From Kineococcus rhizosphaerae (GTDB lineage Bacteria > Actinomycetota > Actinomycetes > Actinomycetales > Kineococcaceae): 64,000 nt of DNA. Location of the stretch: the NCBI RefSeq assembly GCF_003002055.1, contig NZ_PVZF01000002.1, positions 550,021 through 614,020 of the forward strand. The letters run 5' to 3'. This document shows positions 8,986 through 18,287 of this stretch, one piece after another. The position numbers and the translations under genes were made by a program. The notes under the pieces are model-generated. The model saw nothing but the letters and a program-made list of their open reading frames with translations, did no database searches and had not been told where the DNA came from. Each line of letters begins with the position of its first letter. Within the stretch, counting starts at the first letter, position 1.

Positions 8986-9570
8986 ATGGCCGGCGCGCTG
9001 CGCAATGCGATGGTCTACCTCGGCCTCGCGGAGGACGACCGCTACGCCGAGGACGCCGAGGTCGAACAGACCCGTCCGCGGTCGGAGACCGCCCGCGAGG
9101 TGCGGCACGAGGCGCGGGAGCCGATCCGTCCCGAACCGCGCCTGGAGGTGCGGCACGACCCCCGTCCCGAGCCGGCGCCCGAGCGCCGCACCGCCCCCGC
9201 CGCGACCACGGCCCAGGTGACCCCGATCAGGAAGCAGGTGGCCCACGTGGTCTCCCAGACCTCCACTTCGTCGTCCTCCTCGGCGGCCGAGCTGCACCGG
9301 ATCACCACGATCCACCCGCGCACCTACAACGAGGCGAAGATCATCGGTGAGTCCTTCCGCGAGGGCGTGCCGGTCATCATGAACCTCACGGACATGGACG
9401 ACTCCGACGCCAAGCGGCTCGTCGACTTCTCCGCCGGTCTGGTCTTCGGCCTGCACGGGTCCATCGAGCGCGTCACCAACAAGGTCTTCCTGCTCTCGCC
9501 CCAGAACGTCGAGGTGGCGACGCAGGAGGAGGAGCGTCCGGTCGAGCGGACCTTCTTCAACCAGTCCTGA
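8986..9570 (+). CDS. sepF: Cell division protein SepF
   Basis: Cytoplasmic FtsZ partner that tethers the Z-ring to the membrane through an N-terminal amphipathic helix. 194 residues from the ATG at 8986, preceded by GAGGAG at 8973-8978. The N-terminus MAGALRNAMVYLGLAEDD fits the membrane-binding helix. A charged linker (residues 25-90) leads to the conserved SepF domain with HPRTYNEAKIIGE, VIMNLTDMDDSDAKRLVDF and NKVFLLSPQNVEV. The C-terminal part would bind the FtsZ tail seen two genes upstream. Confidence 0.95.
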   Translation: MAGALRNAMVYLGLAEDDRYAEDAEVEQTRPRSETAREVRHEAREPIRPEPRLEVRHDPRPEPAPERRTAPAATTAQVTPIRKQVAHVVSQTSTSSSSSAAELHRITTIHPRTYNEAKIIGESFREGVPVIMNLTDMDDSDAKRLVDFSAGLVFGLHGSIERVTNKVFLLSPQNVEVATQEEERPVERTFFNQS

Positions 9571-9600
9571 GCACTCAGCGTCATCAGGCAGGATGAAGTC

Positions 9601-9909
9601 GTGGCCGTGGTCTTCAAGCTCCTCGAAATCGTCGTCCTGCTCTTCTTCATCTGCCTGATCGGGCGTCTCGTCCTCGACTGGGTCCAGGCCCTGTCCCGCG
9701 AGTGGCGGCCGCGCGGCGTCGTGCTGGTGGTCGCCGAAGCCGTCTACACGGTGACGGACCCGCCGTTGAAGCTGCTGCGCAAGATCCTGCCCCCGCTGCG
9801 CCTGGGGGCGGTCCAGCTCGACCTCGCCTTCCTGGTCCTGGCGATCCTGTGCTCGATCCTCATGCCGACCTTCGACTCCCTGTCCCGCCAGGCCGCCCTG
9901 TCCGCCTGA
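9601..9909 (+). CDS. yggT: YggT-family membrane protein
   Basis: Small integral membrane protein of 102 residues with two hydrophobic segments, near residues 5-25 (LLEIVVLLFFICLIGRLVL) and 75-95 (LDLAFLVLAILCSILMP), separated by a loop that holds the family element DPPLKLLRKILPP. YggT proteins are conserved beside sepF and divIVA; their molecular role is poorly defined. The GTG start at 9601 gives a normal family length. The order sepF-yggT-divIVA supports the call. Confidence 0.9.
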   Translation: MAVVFKLLEIVVLLFFICLIGRLVLDWVQALSREWRPRGVVLVVAEAVYTVTDPPLKLLRKILPPLRLGAVQLDLAFLVLAILCSILMPTFDSLSRQAALSA

Positions 9910-10032
9910 GCCCGCGGCGGTGACGGCGGCGGCGGTGGCGCGGACGATCACGTCCGATACCGTTCGTAGAGGTTTCACGCCGTCCGCGAGGGCGGTCCAT
10001 CGCCGCAGGGTCCGTCAGCAGAGGTGTTGAAG

Positions 10033-10704
10033 ATGCCGCTCACTCCCGAAGACGTCGTCGAGAAGCGTTTCAACCCCACGCGGGTGCGTGAGGGGTACGC
10101 CCAGGACGAGGTCGACGACTTCCTCGACGAGGTCGTCGCCGAGCTGCGTCGCCTCAACGGCGAGAACGCCGAACTGCGCGGGCAGCTGAACCAGTGCCAG
10201 GCCCGGGTGGCCGAGCTCACGCGGGCCGGTGCCCAGGCGGTACCCGCCGAGGCCCCCTCCCTGGAGAAGGAACCGGAGCCCGAACCCGAGGTCGTCGTCG
10301 AGACGCCCGTCGAGCCGCAGCCCGAACCCGTCCTGGCCGCCGCGCCCGCCGAGGCCGCCGTGCCCCCGGTCGCCGGTGAGGACGGGGCTGCACGCGCCGC
10401 CGGGGTCATCGCCCTGGCCCAGCGCCTGCACGACGAGTACGTGCGCGAGGGGGAGTCGCAGCGCGACGCCCTCGTGCGGGCCGCCCAGGAGCAGGCCGAG
10501 CGGGTCGTGGCCGAGGCCGAGGCGCAGCGCGATCGCACCCTCGGCGACCTCGAGGGCCGCAAGAACCAGCTCGAGGGCGTCATCCACGAGCTCCACGGCC
10601 GGGAGACGGCCTACCGCGACCAGCTCGAGCACTTCATCGCGACCCAGCTCGAGGACCTGCGGCACCTGGCCCGCGTCGTCCCGGACGACGCCGTCACGCG
10701 CTGA
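10033..10704 (+). CDS. divIVA: DivIVA / Wag31-type polar growth protein
   Basis: Coiled-coil scaffold that marks cell poles and septa and directs polar growth in actinobacteria. 223 residues from the ATG at 10033, chosen because GAGG at 10021-10024 is correctly spaced and because the family begins MPLTPEDV. A GTG nine bases earlier overlaps that ribosome site and is less likely. The N-terminal lipid-binding part shows RVREGYAQDEVDDFLDEVVAEL. An acidic Pro/Glu/Val linker (residues 75-115) precedes a C-terminal coiled coil rich in Glu, Gln, Arg and Ala. It closes the division block; a strong hairpin follows. Confidence 0.93.
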   Translation: MPLTPEDVVEKRFNPTRVREGYAQDEVDDFLDEVVAELRRLNGENAELRGQLNQCQARVAELTRAGAQAVPAEAPSLEKEPEPEPEVVVETPVEPQPEPVLAAAPAEAAVPPVAGEDGAARAAGVIALAQRLHDEYVREGESQRDALVRAAQEQAERVVAEAEAQRDRTLGDLEGRKNQLEGVIHELHGRETAYRDQLEHFIATQLEDLRHLARVVPDDAVTR

Positions 10705-10723
10705 CCCCGGCCCGTTCCGGCCC

Positions 10724-10751
10724 GGCCGCCGTCCCCGAGGGGGCGGCGGCC
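10724..10751 (+). terminator. GC-rich hairpin after divIVA
   Basis: GGCCGCCG pairs with CGGCGGCC at the base (10724-10731 with 10744-10751) and the pairing continues inward with one wobble. It starts 20 bases after the divIVA stop. There is no T-run, as is usual in this GC range, so termination efficiency is uncertain. Confidence 0.5.
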
Positions 10752-10842
10752 GTCGTGCGTCCCGGGTGCGGTGCACCGCAGAGCTGCCGCGGGGTCGTCC
10801 CCCCACCCGGTCGGACGAATTTCGACAACTTTCTGTTTCCGG

Positions 10843-10872
10843 TTGCTCACACAGGGTGATAGTCCCTAGTGT
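10843..10872 (+). promoter_or_regulatory. Candidate sigma-70-type promoter for the dksA-like gene
   Basis: TTGCTC (10843-10848) and TAGTGT (10867-10872) are separated by 18 bases, 46 bases before the ATG at 10919. The surrounding stretch 10818-10845 is unusually AT-rich for this window (GACGAATTTCGACAACTTTC), which fits a promoter upstream element. Confidence 0.45.
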
Positions 10873-10918
10873 CTCCCGCACGCGGCACCACGGCCGCACG
10901 ACGAGCGGGGGGACCACG

Positions 10919-11389
10919 ATGCACGGAGTGTCTGCGGGAACGGCGACGACGGCGACCGCGGCGGCCACGGGACGCGCCGCCCGCGCCGCGGCGGTGCGGG
11001 AGCTGCCGGTCAAGGACTCCGAGGACGCCTGGACCCCGGAGGAGCTGACGGAGGTCCGCGGCGAGCTCATGGCCGAGGTGGACCGCCTGACCCGCGAGCT
11101 CGACGACGCCACCAGCTCGTTCTCCGCCCTCGTGCGCTCCAGCGGCGAGGGGGCCGGCGACGACCAGGTCGACCACGGCGCGACGACCGCCGGGCGCGAG
11201 CACGAGATGACGATCGTCAACAACGCCCGCGACCTGCTCGAGCAGACCCAGCGCGCCCTCGTGCGGATGTCCTCGGGCGTCTACGGCGTCTGCGAGTCCT
11301 GCAGCGGGGCGGTCGGCAAGGCCCGCCTGCAGGCCTTCCCGCGCGTGACGCTGTGCATGCCCTGCAAGGCCCGCGCCGAACGACGCTGA
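10919..11389 (+). CDS. DksA/TraR-family zinc-finger RNA polymerase-binding protein
   Basis: Predicted cytoplasmic transcription factor that would act through the RNA polymerase secondary channel. 156 residues from the ATG at 10919. Order of parts: an Ala/Thr-rich N-terminus of 25 residues, a helical coiled-coil region (residues 40-100) whose tip carries DQVDHGAT, similar to but one residue longer than the DksA tip motif DxxDxA, then NNARDLLEQTQRAL and a C4 zinc finger CESC...CMPC near residues 124-149. It stands alone between two hairpins, between divIVA and lspA, a position conserved in actinobacteria. Whether it binds ppGpp-bound polymerase like DksA is not known from sequence. Confidence 0.85.
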   Translation: MHGVSAGTATTATAAATGRAARAAAVRELPVKDSEDAWTPEELTEVRGELMAEVDRLTRELDDATSSFSALVRSSGEGAGDDQVDHGATTAGREHEMTIVNNARDLLEQTQRALVRMSSGVYGVCESCSGAVGKARLQAFPRVTLCMPCKARAERR

Positions 11390-11407
11390 CCCGGCACGCC
11401 CACCCCC

Positions 11408-11430
11408 GCCCCGGGCCGGCAGCCCGGGGC
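11408..11430 (+). terminator. Hairpin between the dksA-like gene and lspA
   Basis: GCCCCGGGC (11408-11416) pairs perfectly with GCCCGGGGC (11422-11430) around the loop CGGCA, and flanking C-runs and G-runs could extend it. It begins 19 bases after the stop of the dksA-like gene. Confidence 0.55.
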
Positions 11431-11462
11431 AGGGGTGGTCTCGTGGGAGACTGGCCCACGCC

Positions 11463-12005
11463 ATGAGCGAAGCCGAGAACCCCCCGAGACGAGCACCCCG
11501 CTGGGCCTGGACGGCGATCGTCTGGGGCGTGGTCTACGCCCTGGACCAGATCACCAAGGCCCTGGCCGTCGCGCACCTGGAACCCGGTGCCGTGCAGCCG
11601 TTCGTCGGTGAGCTGCTGCAGTTCCACCTCATCCGCAACCCCGGGGCGGCGTTCAGCTTCGCGACGGGCGCCACGTGGATCTTCACGATCCTCGCCGCGG
11701 CCGTGGTCGTCGTGGTGGTCCGGATGGCCCGCAAGCTCCGCAGCCTCCCGTGGGCCCTGGCGTTCGGCTTCCTGCTCGCCGGGGCCACGGGCAACCTCAC
11801 CGACCGGCTCGTGCGGGAACCGGGCTTCGCCCGCGGCCACGTCGTGGACTTCCTGCAGCTGCCGCACTGGCCGATCTTCAACGTCGCCGACGCCGGCATC
11901 TGCGTCGCGGCCGTCTTCATCGCCGTGCTGGCTCTGCGCGGGGTTGGTCTCGACGGCCGGCGCGAGAGCAGGCAGCAGCAGGAGAGCGGGGCCGAGGGTG
12001 CCTGA
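11463..12005 (+). CDS. lspA: Lipoprotein signal peptidase (signal peptidase II)
   Basis: Membrane aspartyl protease that cleaves signal peptides of diacylglyceryl-modified prolipoproteins. 180 residues with four predicted membrane helices. Active-site regions are both present: GNLTDRL (first catalytic Asp) and FNVADAGI (second catalytic Asp), plus the family element [12 protein letters not shown]. No Shine-Dalgarno is visible; a GAGACT hexamer ends ten bases before the ATG, so the mRNA may have little or no leader. The stop overlaps rluD by eight bases. Confidence 0.95.
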   Translation: MSEAENPPRRAPRWAWTAIVWGVVYALDQITKALAVAHLEPGAVQPFVGELLQFHLIRNPGAAFSFATGATWIFTILAAAVVVVVVRMARKLRSLPWALAFGFLLAGATGNLTDRLVREPGFARGHVVDFLQLPHWPIFNVADAGICVAAVFIAVLALRGVGLDGRRESRQQQESGAEGA

Positions 12006-12921
12006 GGTCCGCAGCCTGCCCGTCCCCGACGGCCTGGAGGGCGAGCGCGTCGACGCCGCCCTGTCCCGGCTCCTGGGGCTGTCCCGCACGAGGATCGCCG
12101 AGCTCACCGCCGACGGTCGCGTCGTCGTCGACGGCGCCCCCGTCGGCAAGTCCGACCGGTTGCGGGCCGGCGCCTGGCTCGAGGTCGAGGTCCCCGACCC
12201 GCCCGCCGCGCCGCAGGTCGTCGCCGAGACGGTCGAGGGGCTGACGATCGTCCACGACGACGACGACCTCGTGGTCGTCGACAAGCCCGTGGGGGTCGCT
12301 GCGCACCCGAGCCCGGGCTGGACGGGCCCGACCGTCGTGGGCGGCCTGGCGGGGGCGGGGTACCGGATCTCGACGTCCGGCTCGGCCGAGCGCCAGGGGG
12401 TCGTGCACCGGCTCGACGTCGGCACCTCGGGGCTGATGGTCGTCGCCAAGAGCGAGCACGCCTACACGCAGCTCAAGCGCGCCTTCAAGGAGCGCACGGT
12501 CGACAAGGTCTACCACGCGCTCGTCCAGGGCCACCCGGACCCGTTGCGCGGCACCATCGACGCCCCCATCGGCCGGCACCCCGGCAGCGCGTGGAAGTTC
12601 GCCGTGACGGCCGAGGGCAAGCCCAGCGTCACCCACTACGAGGTGCTCGAGGCGTTCCGCGCGGCGGCGCTGTGCGAGATCCACCTCGAGACGGGCCGGA
12701 CCCACCAGATCCGCGTCCACTTCTCGGCGCTGAAGCACCCGTGCGTCGGCGACCTGACGTACGGCGCCGACCCCACGCTCGCCGCGCGCCTCGGCGTGTC
12801 CCGGCAGTGGCTGCACGCCGTGCGGCTGGGGTTCGAGCACCCGGGCACGGGGCGGGCCGTGGAGTTCACGAGCTCCTACCCGGCCGACCTGGCGACGGCG
12901 CTGGAGCGTCTGGGGGACTGA
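11998..12921 (+). CDS. rluD: RluA/RluD-family 23S rRNA pseudouridine synthase
   Basis: Converts specific uridines of 23S rRNA (by homology the helix 69 positions) to pseudouridine. 307 residues from a GTG that overlaps lspA by eight bases. An N-terminal S4 RNA-binding domain (residues 10-65) is followed by the catalytic domain with [16 protein letters not shown], which holds the catalytic Asp near residue 140, then [19 protein letters not shown]. The lspA-rluD pair is widespread. The exact target could be that of another RluA-class enzyme, so the symbol is less certain than the family. Confidence 0.88.
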   Translation: MPEVRSLPVPDGLEGERVDAALSRLLGLSRTRIAELTADGRVVVDGAPVGKSDRLRAGAWLEVEVPDPPAAPQVVAETVEGLTIVHDDDDLVVVDKPVGVAAHPSPGWTGPTVVGGLAGAGYRISTSGSAERQGVVHRLDVGTSGLMVVAKSEHAYTQLKRAFKERTVDKVYHALVQGHPDPLRGTIDAPIGRHPGSAWKFAVTAEGKPSVTHYEVLEAFRAAALCEIHLETGRTHQIRVHFSALKHPCVGDLTYGADPTLAARLGVSRQWLHAVRLGFEHPGTGRAVEFTSSYPADLATALERLGD

Positions 12922-13013
12922 CCCCCGCGGGGCGTGTGTCGGGCACCCCGGTGTCCGACCCGGCGCCTACCATCGACACGCGACACCGACCCACCTCTGG
13001 AGGCGCTCGACCC

Positions 13014-16000
13014 ATGGCTTCTGCGGACTCCTTCGTCCACCTGCACGTCCACACCGAGTACTCGATGCTCGACGGTGCGGCCAAGGTGGACGACCTCTTC
13101 CGCACCGCCGCGGAGCTGGGCATGCCGGCCGTCGCCACGACCGACCACGGGTTCGTCTTCGGCGCCTACGACTTCTGGAAGACCGCCAAGAAGCACGGCG
13201 TGAAGCCGATCATCGGGGTGGAGGCCTACCTGACGCCGGGCACGGCCCGGCAGGACAAGACGCGCGTGAAGTGGGGCGACCCGAACGGCCGCTCGGGCGA
13301 CGACGTCTCCGGTGCGGGCTCGTACACCCACATGACGATGCTGGCCCGCAACACCGCCGGCATGCACAACCTGTTCAAGATGAGCAGCCTGGCCAGCCTG
13401 GAGGGCTTCCTCTACAAGCCCCGCATGGACCGCGAGCTGCTCTCGCAGTACGCCGACGGCCTCATCGCCACGACGGGCTGCCCCTCGGGGGAGGTCCAGA
13501 CGCGCCTGCGGCTGGGCCAGTACGACGAGGCCCGCCGGGCCGCGGCCGACTACCGCGACATCTTCGGTGCGGAGAACTTCTACGTCGAGCTCATGGACCA
13601 CGGCCTCGACATCGAGCGCCGCGTCCAGGACGACCTGCTCAAGCTCGCCAAGGACCTCGACCTGCCGCTGGTCGCGACCAACGACCTGCACTACACGCAC
13701 GCCGAGGACGCCCGCTCCCACGAGGCGCTGCTGTGCGTGCAGTCGGGCTCGACGCTGGCCGACCCCAAGCGCTTCAAGTTCGACTCCACCGACTTCTACC
13801 TCAAGAGCCCGGCCGAGATGCGCCACCTGTGGCGCGACCACCCCGAGGCCTGCGACAACACGCTGCTCATCGCCGAGCGGTGCGAGGTCGAGTTCACCGA
13901 GTCCACGGGGGCGTACATGCCCCGGTTCCCCTGCCCCCCCGGGGAGAACGAGGAGAGCTGGTTCGTCAAGGAGGTCTGGGCCGGGCTGAACTACCGCTAC
14001 GACGGCGCGATCCCCGACGACGTCCGCAAGCAGGCCGACTACGAGATCGAGGTCATCACCTCCAAGGGGTACGCCGGGTACTTCCTCGTCGTCGCCGACT
14101 TCATCAACTGGTCCAAGGAGAACGGCATCCGCGTCGGCCCGGGCCGCGGGTCGGGCGCCGGGTCCATGGCGGCCTACGCCATGAAGATCACCGACCTGGA
14201 CCCGTTGCGGCACGGGCTGTTCTTCGAGCGGTTCCTCAACCCCGAGCGCATGTCCATGCCCGACTTCGACGTCGACTTCGACGAACGTCGCCGCGGCGAG
14301 GTCATCCAGTACGTCGTGGACAAGTACGGCACCGACCGCGTCGCGCAGATCGTCACGTACGGCACGATCAAGGCCAAGCAGGCCGTGAAGGACTCCTCGC
14401 GCGTCCTGGGGTTCCCGTTCTCCATGGGCGACCGGATCACCAAGACGATGCCGCCGGCCGTCATGGGCAAGGACATCCCGCTGTCGGGGATCTTCGACCC
14501 GAACCACAAGCGGTACTCCGAGGCGGGGGAGTTCCGCGAGCTGTACAAGTCCGACCCCGAGGTCGTGAAGGTCGTCGACACCGCGCGCGGCCTGGAGGGC
14601 CTGAAGCGGCAGTGGGGCGTGCACGCCGCCGGCGTCATCATGTCGTCGGACCCGCTGATCGACCTCATCCCGATCATGAAGCGTGAGGCCGACGGCGCGA
14701 TCATCACGCAGTTCGACTACCCGACGTGCGAGACGCTCGGGCTGGTCAAGATGGACTTCCTCGGCCTGCGCAACCTGACGATCCTCGACGACGCGCTGAA
14801 GAACGTCGTCGCCAACGGCAAGGACCCGGTCGACCTCGAGAAGCTCGACCTCGAGGACAAGGCGACGTTCGAGCTGCTCGGTCGCGGCGACACCCTCGGG
14901 GTGTTCCAGTTCGACGGCGGCCCGATGCGCTCGCTGCTGCGCCTCATGCGCCCGGACAACTTCGAAGACATCTCCGCCGTCGGCGCCCTGTACCGGCCCG
15001 GCCCGATGGGTGCGGGCTCGCACACGGCGTACGCGCGCCGCAAGAACGGCCAGGAGCCCATCACCCCGATCCACCCCGAGCTGGAGGAACCGCTCAAGGA
15101 CATCCTGGGCACGACCTACGGGTTGATCGTGTACCAGGAGCAGGTCATGTCGATCGCGCAGAAGGTCGCCGGGTACACCCTGGGCTCGGCCGACCTGCTG
15201 CGCCGCGCGATGGGCAAGAAGAAGCGCGAGGTCCTCGACGCCGAGTTCGTCGGGTTCGAGAAGGGCATGCTGGACAACGGGTTCAGCAAGGAGTGCGTCA
15301 AGGCCCTGTGGGACATCCTCGTCCCGTTCTCCGACTACGCCTTCAACAAGGCCCACTCCGCCGCCTACGGGCTCGTGTCCTACTGGACGGGGTACCTCAA
15401 GGCGAACTACCCGGCCGAGTACATGGCCGCGGTCCTCACCTCGGTGCGCGACGACAAGGACAAGTCGGCGCTGTACCTCAACGAGTGCCGCCGCATGGGC
15501 ATCCAGGTGCTGCCGCCGGACGTCAACGAGTCGAGCGCGAACTTCACGGCCGTCGGCACCGACATCCGCTTCGGCCTGACCGCCATCCGCAACGTCGGCG
15601 CCAACGTGGTCGACGCGATCGTGCAGGCCCGCGAGGAGAAGGGCCGGTACGAGTCCTTCCAGGACTTCCTCACCAAGGTCCCCGCCGTCGTGTGCAACAA
15701 GCGGACCATCGAGTCGCTCATCAAGGCGGGTTCCTTCGACTCCCTCGGGCACCGCCGCCGCGCGCTCGTGGCCAAGCACGAGGACGCCGTCGACGCCGTC
15801 GTGGACGTCAAGCGCAACGAGGCCATCGGGCAGTTCGACCTGTTCGCCGGTCTCGGCGGCGACGACGGCGACGGCCCCGGCGGGTTCGAGGTCGTCATCC
15901 CCGACGTCCCCGAGTGGGAGAAGGCCGAACTGCTCGCCCACGAGCGGCAGATGCTCGGGCTGTACGTCTCCGACCACCCCCTGTTCGGGCTGGAGCGGCT

Positions 16001-16559
16001 GCTGCAGAACGCCTCCGACGTCCCGATCGCGACCCTGCTGGAGGACGAGTCCCGTCCCGACGGGTCGCAGATCACCATCGCGGGGATGATCACGGGCCTG
16101 CAGCGCAAGCAGACCAAGCAGGGCAACTACTGGGCCATCGTCACGGTCGAGGACCTCGCCGGGGCCATCGAGTGCCTGTTCTTCCCCCAGGCCTACGCCG
16201 ACGTCGCCCAGCTGCTCGCCGAGGACCTCGTCGTGGTCGTCAAGGGCCGGCTGAACCGCCGCGATGAGGTGCCGACGATCTACGCCTCCGGCCTGACCGT
16301 GCCGGACATCGCCTCCTCCGCCGACGGCGTCCCCGTCACCGTGACGCTGCCCACGGCCCGCTGCACCACGCAGGTCGTCGAGCAGCTCAAGACGGTGCTG
16401 GAGACCCACCGCGGGTCCACCGAGGTGCGGCTGCGGCTGACGAAGAACGGCGGCGGCAACGGGACCCTCATGCGCCTGGACGACTCGCTGCGCGTCAACC
16501 CGAGCCCGGCGCTGTTCGGGGACCTCAAGCAGCTGCTCGGGGCTTCGTGCCTGGCGTGA
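13014..16559 (+). CDS. dnaE: DNA polymerase III alpha subunit DnaE1
   Basis: Replicative C-family polymerase. 1181 residues, normal for DnaE1. The N-terminal PHP domain starts FVHLHVHTEYSMLDGA; catalytic palm motifs include GPGRGSGAGS and the metal-binding PDFDVDFDERRR near residues 420-430; QWGVHAAGVIMS, SDYAFNKAHSAAYGLVSYW and the helix-hairpin-helix/OB region (ITIAGMITGLQRKQTKQGNYW) follow. The ATG at 13014 is preceded by GGAGG at 12999-13003. It lacks the ImuA/ImuB context and the shorter form expected for the error-prone DnaE2, so this is the essential replicase. Confidence 0.97.
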   Translation: MASADSFVHLHVHTEYSMLDGAAKVDDLFRTAAELGMPAVATTDHGFVFGAYDFWKTAKKHGVKPIIGVEAYLTPGTARQDKTRVKWGDPNGRSGDDVSGAGSYTHMTMLARNTAGMHNLFKMSSLASLEGFLYKPRMDRELLSQYADGLIATTGCPSGEVQTRLRLGQYDEARRAAADYRDIFGAENFYVELMDHGLDIERRVQDDLLKLAKDLDLPLVATNDLHYTHAEDARSHEALLCVQSGSTLADPKRFKFDSTDFYLKSPAEMRHLWRDHPEACDNTLLIAERCEVEFTESTGAYMPRFPCPPGENEESWFVKEVWAGLNYRYDGAIPDDVRKQADYEIEVITSKGYAGYFLVVADFINWSKENGIRVGPGRGSGAGSMAAYAMKITDLDPLRHGLFFERFLNPERMSMPDFDVDFDERRRGEVIQYVVDKYGTDRVAQIVTYGTIKAKQAVKDSSRVLGFPFSMGDRITKTMPPAVMGKDIPLSGIFDPNHKRYSEAGEFRELYKSDPEVVKVVDTARGLEGLKRQWGVHAAGVIMSSDPLIDLIPIMKREADGAIITQFDYPTCETLGLVKMDFLGLRNLTILDDALKNVVANGKDPVDLEKLDLEDKATFELLGRGDTLGVFQFDGGPMRSLLRLMRPDNFEDISAVGALYRPGPMGAGSHTAYARRKNGQEPITPIHPELEEPLKDILGTTYGLIVYQEQVMSIAQKVAGYTLGSADLLRRAMGKKKREVLDAEFVGFEKGMLDNGFSKECVKALWDILVPFSDYAFNKAHSAAYGLVSYWTGYLKANYPAEYMAAVLTSVRDDKDKSALYLNECRRMGIQVLPPDVNESSANFTAVGTDIRFGLTAIRNVGANVVDAIVQAREEKGRYESFQDFLTKVPAVVCNKRTIESLIKAGSFDSLGHRRRALVAKHEDAVDAVVDVKRNEAIGQFDLFAGLGGDDGDGPGGFEVVIPDVPEWEKAELLAHERQMLGLYVSDHPLFGLERLLQNASDVPIATLLEDESRPDGSQITIAGMITGLQRKQTKQGNYWAIVTVEDLAGAIECLFFPQAYADVAQLLAEDLVVVVKGRLNRRDEVPTIYASGLTVPDIASSADGVPVTVTLPTARCTTQVVEQLKTVLETHRGSTEVRLRLTKNGGGNGTLMRLDDSLRVNPSPALFGDLKQLLGASCLA

Positions 16560-17029
16560 CCTCACCACCCGGGGTGCACCGGCGCACCCCGCTGGTCCTG
16601 CTCTTCGGGCAGGGCGTCCTCGGTCTCGTCGTCGGCGTCGTCTGGTGGTCGCTCACCCGGCACCCGGCCACGTGGATGGTGGGTGAGCCCGTCGTCACCT
16701 CGACGTCGGTGTACCCGATCGCCCGCGACGGGGTCTTCACCGTCCTGACGGGCCTCGTCGGGTTCGCGGCGGCGCTCGTCGTCGTCACCCGCGGCGGGGA
16801 ACCGCACCGGCCGCTGCTGCTGTTCGCCTCCGCGCTGGGCGGCGCGTTCGCCGGTGCGCTCATCGCGGCGGGGCTGGGGACCTCGTTGCCGCCCAGCGGC
16901 GACGCGGCCGTCGCGCACGTGACGCTGCGCGCGTGGGTCGCAGTGCTGGTCCAGCCGTTCGTGGTGTCCGTCGTCGTCGCGGTCGTCACCCTGGTGCAGG
17001 CGCTGCTGGAGTGGACCAGGACCCCCTGA
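16556..17029 (+). CDS. Small four-helix membrane protein (possibly DUF2567-like)
   Basis: Function unknown. 157 residues with four hydrophobic stretches: LVLLFGQGVLGLVVGVVWW, VFTVLTGLVGFAAALVVV, LLLFASALGGAFAGALIAAG and VLVQPFVVSVVVAVVTLV. The GTG at 16556 gives a four-base overlap with the dnaE stop (GTGA); a GTG nine bases earlier is also possible. The position directly after dnaE resembles that of a DUF2567-type membrane gene in Streptomyces, but that link is from memory. It converges on ybaK with a 15-base gap. Confidence 0.65.
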   Translation: MTSPPGVHRRTPLVLLFGQGVLGLVVGVVWWSLTRHPATWMVGEPVVTSTSVYPIARDGVFTVLTGLVGFAAALVVVTRGGEPHRPLLLFASALGGAFAGALIAAGLGTSLPPSGDAAVAHVTLRAWVAVLVQPFVVSVVVAVVTLVQALLEWTRTP

Positions 17030-17044
17030 GCGCCGCCGTCGTGC

Positions 17045-17554
17045 TCAGCGGCCCAGGTCGACCAGCCGCGCGCCGGTCACAGCCACCAGGTCGGCCGGGG
17101 ACAGTTCCACCTGCAACCCCCGTCGCCCCGCGCTGACCAGCACCGTCGCGAACCCCTGCGCCGAGGCGTCGACGAACGTCGGCAGGGCCGTCTTCTGCCC
17201 CAGCGGGCTGATCCCGCCCACGACGTACCCGCTGCTGCGCTGCGCCCGCGCGGGATCGGCCATCGCGGCCTTCTTCCCGCCGGCCGCCGCGGCCAGCGCC
17301 TTGAGGTCGAGCATCCGGGCCACGGGGACCACGGCGCACACGAGCCGGCCGTCGACGTCGGCCAGCAGGGTCTTGAACACCCGGTGCTCGTCCACGTCCA
17401 GCCCGCCCGCGCGCAACGCCCGCACGGCCTCGTCGCCGAACCCCGGTCCGTCGCCGGGGTGCGCCGCGTGGTCGTAGGGGTGGGCGGTGTGCGCGACCCC
17501 GCGCGCGGCGAGCAGCTTCAGGGCGGCGGTCCCGGCCTCGGTGCGGCGGGCCAT
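17045..17554 (-). CDS. ybaK: YbaK/EbsC-family Cys-tRNA(Pro) deacylase
   Basis: Editing enzyme that hydrolyses mischarged Cys-tRNA(Pro). 169 residues. Family features are KTLLADVDGRLVCAVVPV with the conserved lysine near residue 60, DLKALAAAAGGKKAAMAD, and YVVGGISPLGQKTALPTFVD. The ATG overlaps the stop of the upstream LON-domain gene by one base (TGATG on the minus strand), so the two are translationally coupled. This pair next to dnaE and hisD is a usual actinobacterial arrangement. Confidence 0.88.
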   Translation of the reverse strand: MARRTEAGTAALKLLAARGVAHTAHPYDHAAHPGDGPGFGDEAVRALRAGGLDVDEHRVFKTLLADVDGRLVCAVVPVARMLDLKALAAAAGGKKAAMADPARAQRSSGYVVGGISPLGQKTALPTFVDASAQGFATVLVSAGRRGLQVELSPADLVAVTGARLVDLGR

Positions 17555-18246
17555 CAGTTGGCGTTCACGGGCCACTCGGGCAGTTCGGTGGCCGGCACCG
17601 CCCCGAACGCCGTGATGAGGGCGATCTCGCGGCGCAGCACCTCCAGCTCGGCCTGCAGCCGGGTCACGGTGTCGGGCGCCTCCAGCAGCCGCTGCCGCGT
17701 GTCGAGGTCCAGGACCATCGCGGCCGCCACCAGGTAGGACAGCACCCGCGGGTCGTCGGGGGCCTCGGCGCCCCCGATGTCGAGGGTGTCGCGGTACTCG
17801 TCGAAGGAGCGCGCCACCGCGTCGGTCAGGACGGTCAGCCGGCCGTCGCTGTCGTCGTCCTCCTCGTCGTCCTCGCCGAACGGCTCGACGAGCGCGGTCA
17901 GGTACGGCGTGCCGGCCTCGGTGTCGATGCCGACGACCCGGAACCGGCTCGCACCCACCGTGACCAGCTCGTAGCGGCCGTCGTCGGTCTCGGTGACCTC
18001 GCGCACCAGCGCCACGCACCCCACGGTGTGCAGGGCCTGGACGTTGTCCTCGCCGACCTCGTGCCCGGCCTTGATGGCCACGACCCCGAACCCGCGCACC
18101 CCGTCGGCGTCCTCCCCGTCCGCCGCCCCGTCGCCCACCAGGTCCTGCACCAGCAGCCGGTAGCGGGGCTCGAAGACGTTCAGGGGCAGCACGAGCCCGG
18201 GGAACAGGACGCTGCCCAGCGGGAACAGCGGAAGACGTCGCGGCAC
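17554..18246 (-). CDS. LON N-terminal-domain protein
   Basis: 230 residues. Residues 1-190 resemble the substrate-binding LON (PUA-like) domain found alone, without ATPase or protease: [41 protein letters not shown] and YLTALVEPF. An acidic stretch rich in Glu and Asp (about residue 135) interrupts the domain. The C-terminal helix region is rich in Leu and Glu. The GTG at 18246 is chosen because TAGGGT ends seven bases before it on the minus strand, consistent with a leaderless mRNA; a GTG nine bases further upstream is the alternative. It is divergent from hisD. The cellular role is not established. Confidence 0.78.
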   Translation of the reverse strand: MPRRLPLFPLGSVLFPGLVLPLNVFEPRYRLLVQDLVGDGAADGEDADGVRGFGVVAIKAGHEVGEDNVQALHTVGCVALVREVTETDDGRYELVTVGASRFRVVGIDTEAGTPYLTALVEPFGEDDEEDDDSDGRLTVLTDAVARSFDEYRDTLDIGGAEAPDDPRVLSYLVAAAMVLDLDTRQRLLEAPDTVTRLQAELEVLRREIALITAFGAVPATELPEWPVNAN

Positions 18247-18253
18247 GCGAGCC

Positions 18254-18279
18254 ACCCTATGTCGGCCAGCTCCTAGACT
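18254..18279. promoter_or_regulatory. Back-to-back -10 elements of the LON gene and hisD
   Basis: On the minus strand TAGGGT occupies 18259-18254, seven bases before the GTG of the LON-domain gene. On the plus strand TAGACT occupies 18274-18279, eight bases before the hisD GTG. The two hexamers are 14 bases apart, so the divergent promoters share one short region and both transcripts are predicted to be leaderless. Confidence 0.5.
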
Positions 18280-18287
18280 GGGCCCCC

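Noticed and set aside
12876..16568. A 1230-codon open frame on the minus strand opposite dnaE
   Set aside because: It is a mirror of high-GC codon usage: low complexity, rich in Val, Gly, Asp, Arg and Leu, with no domain, while the plus strand encodes a complete DnaE.
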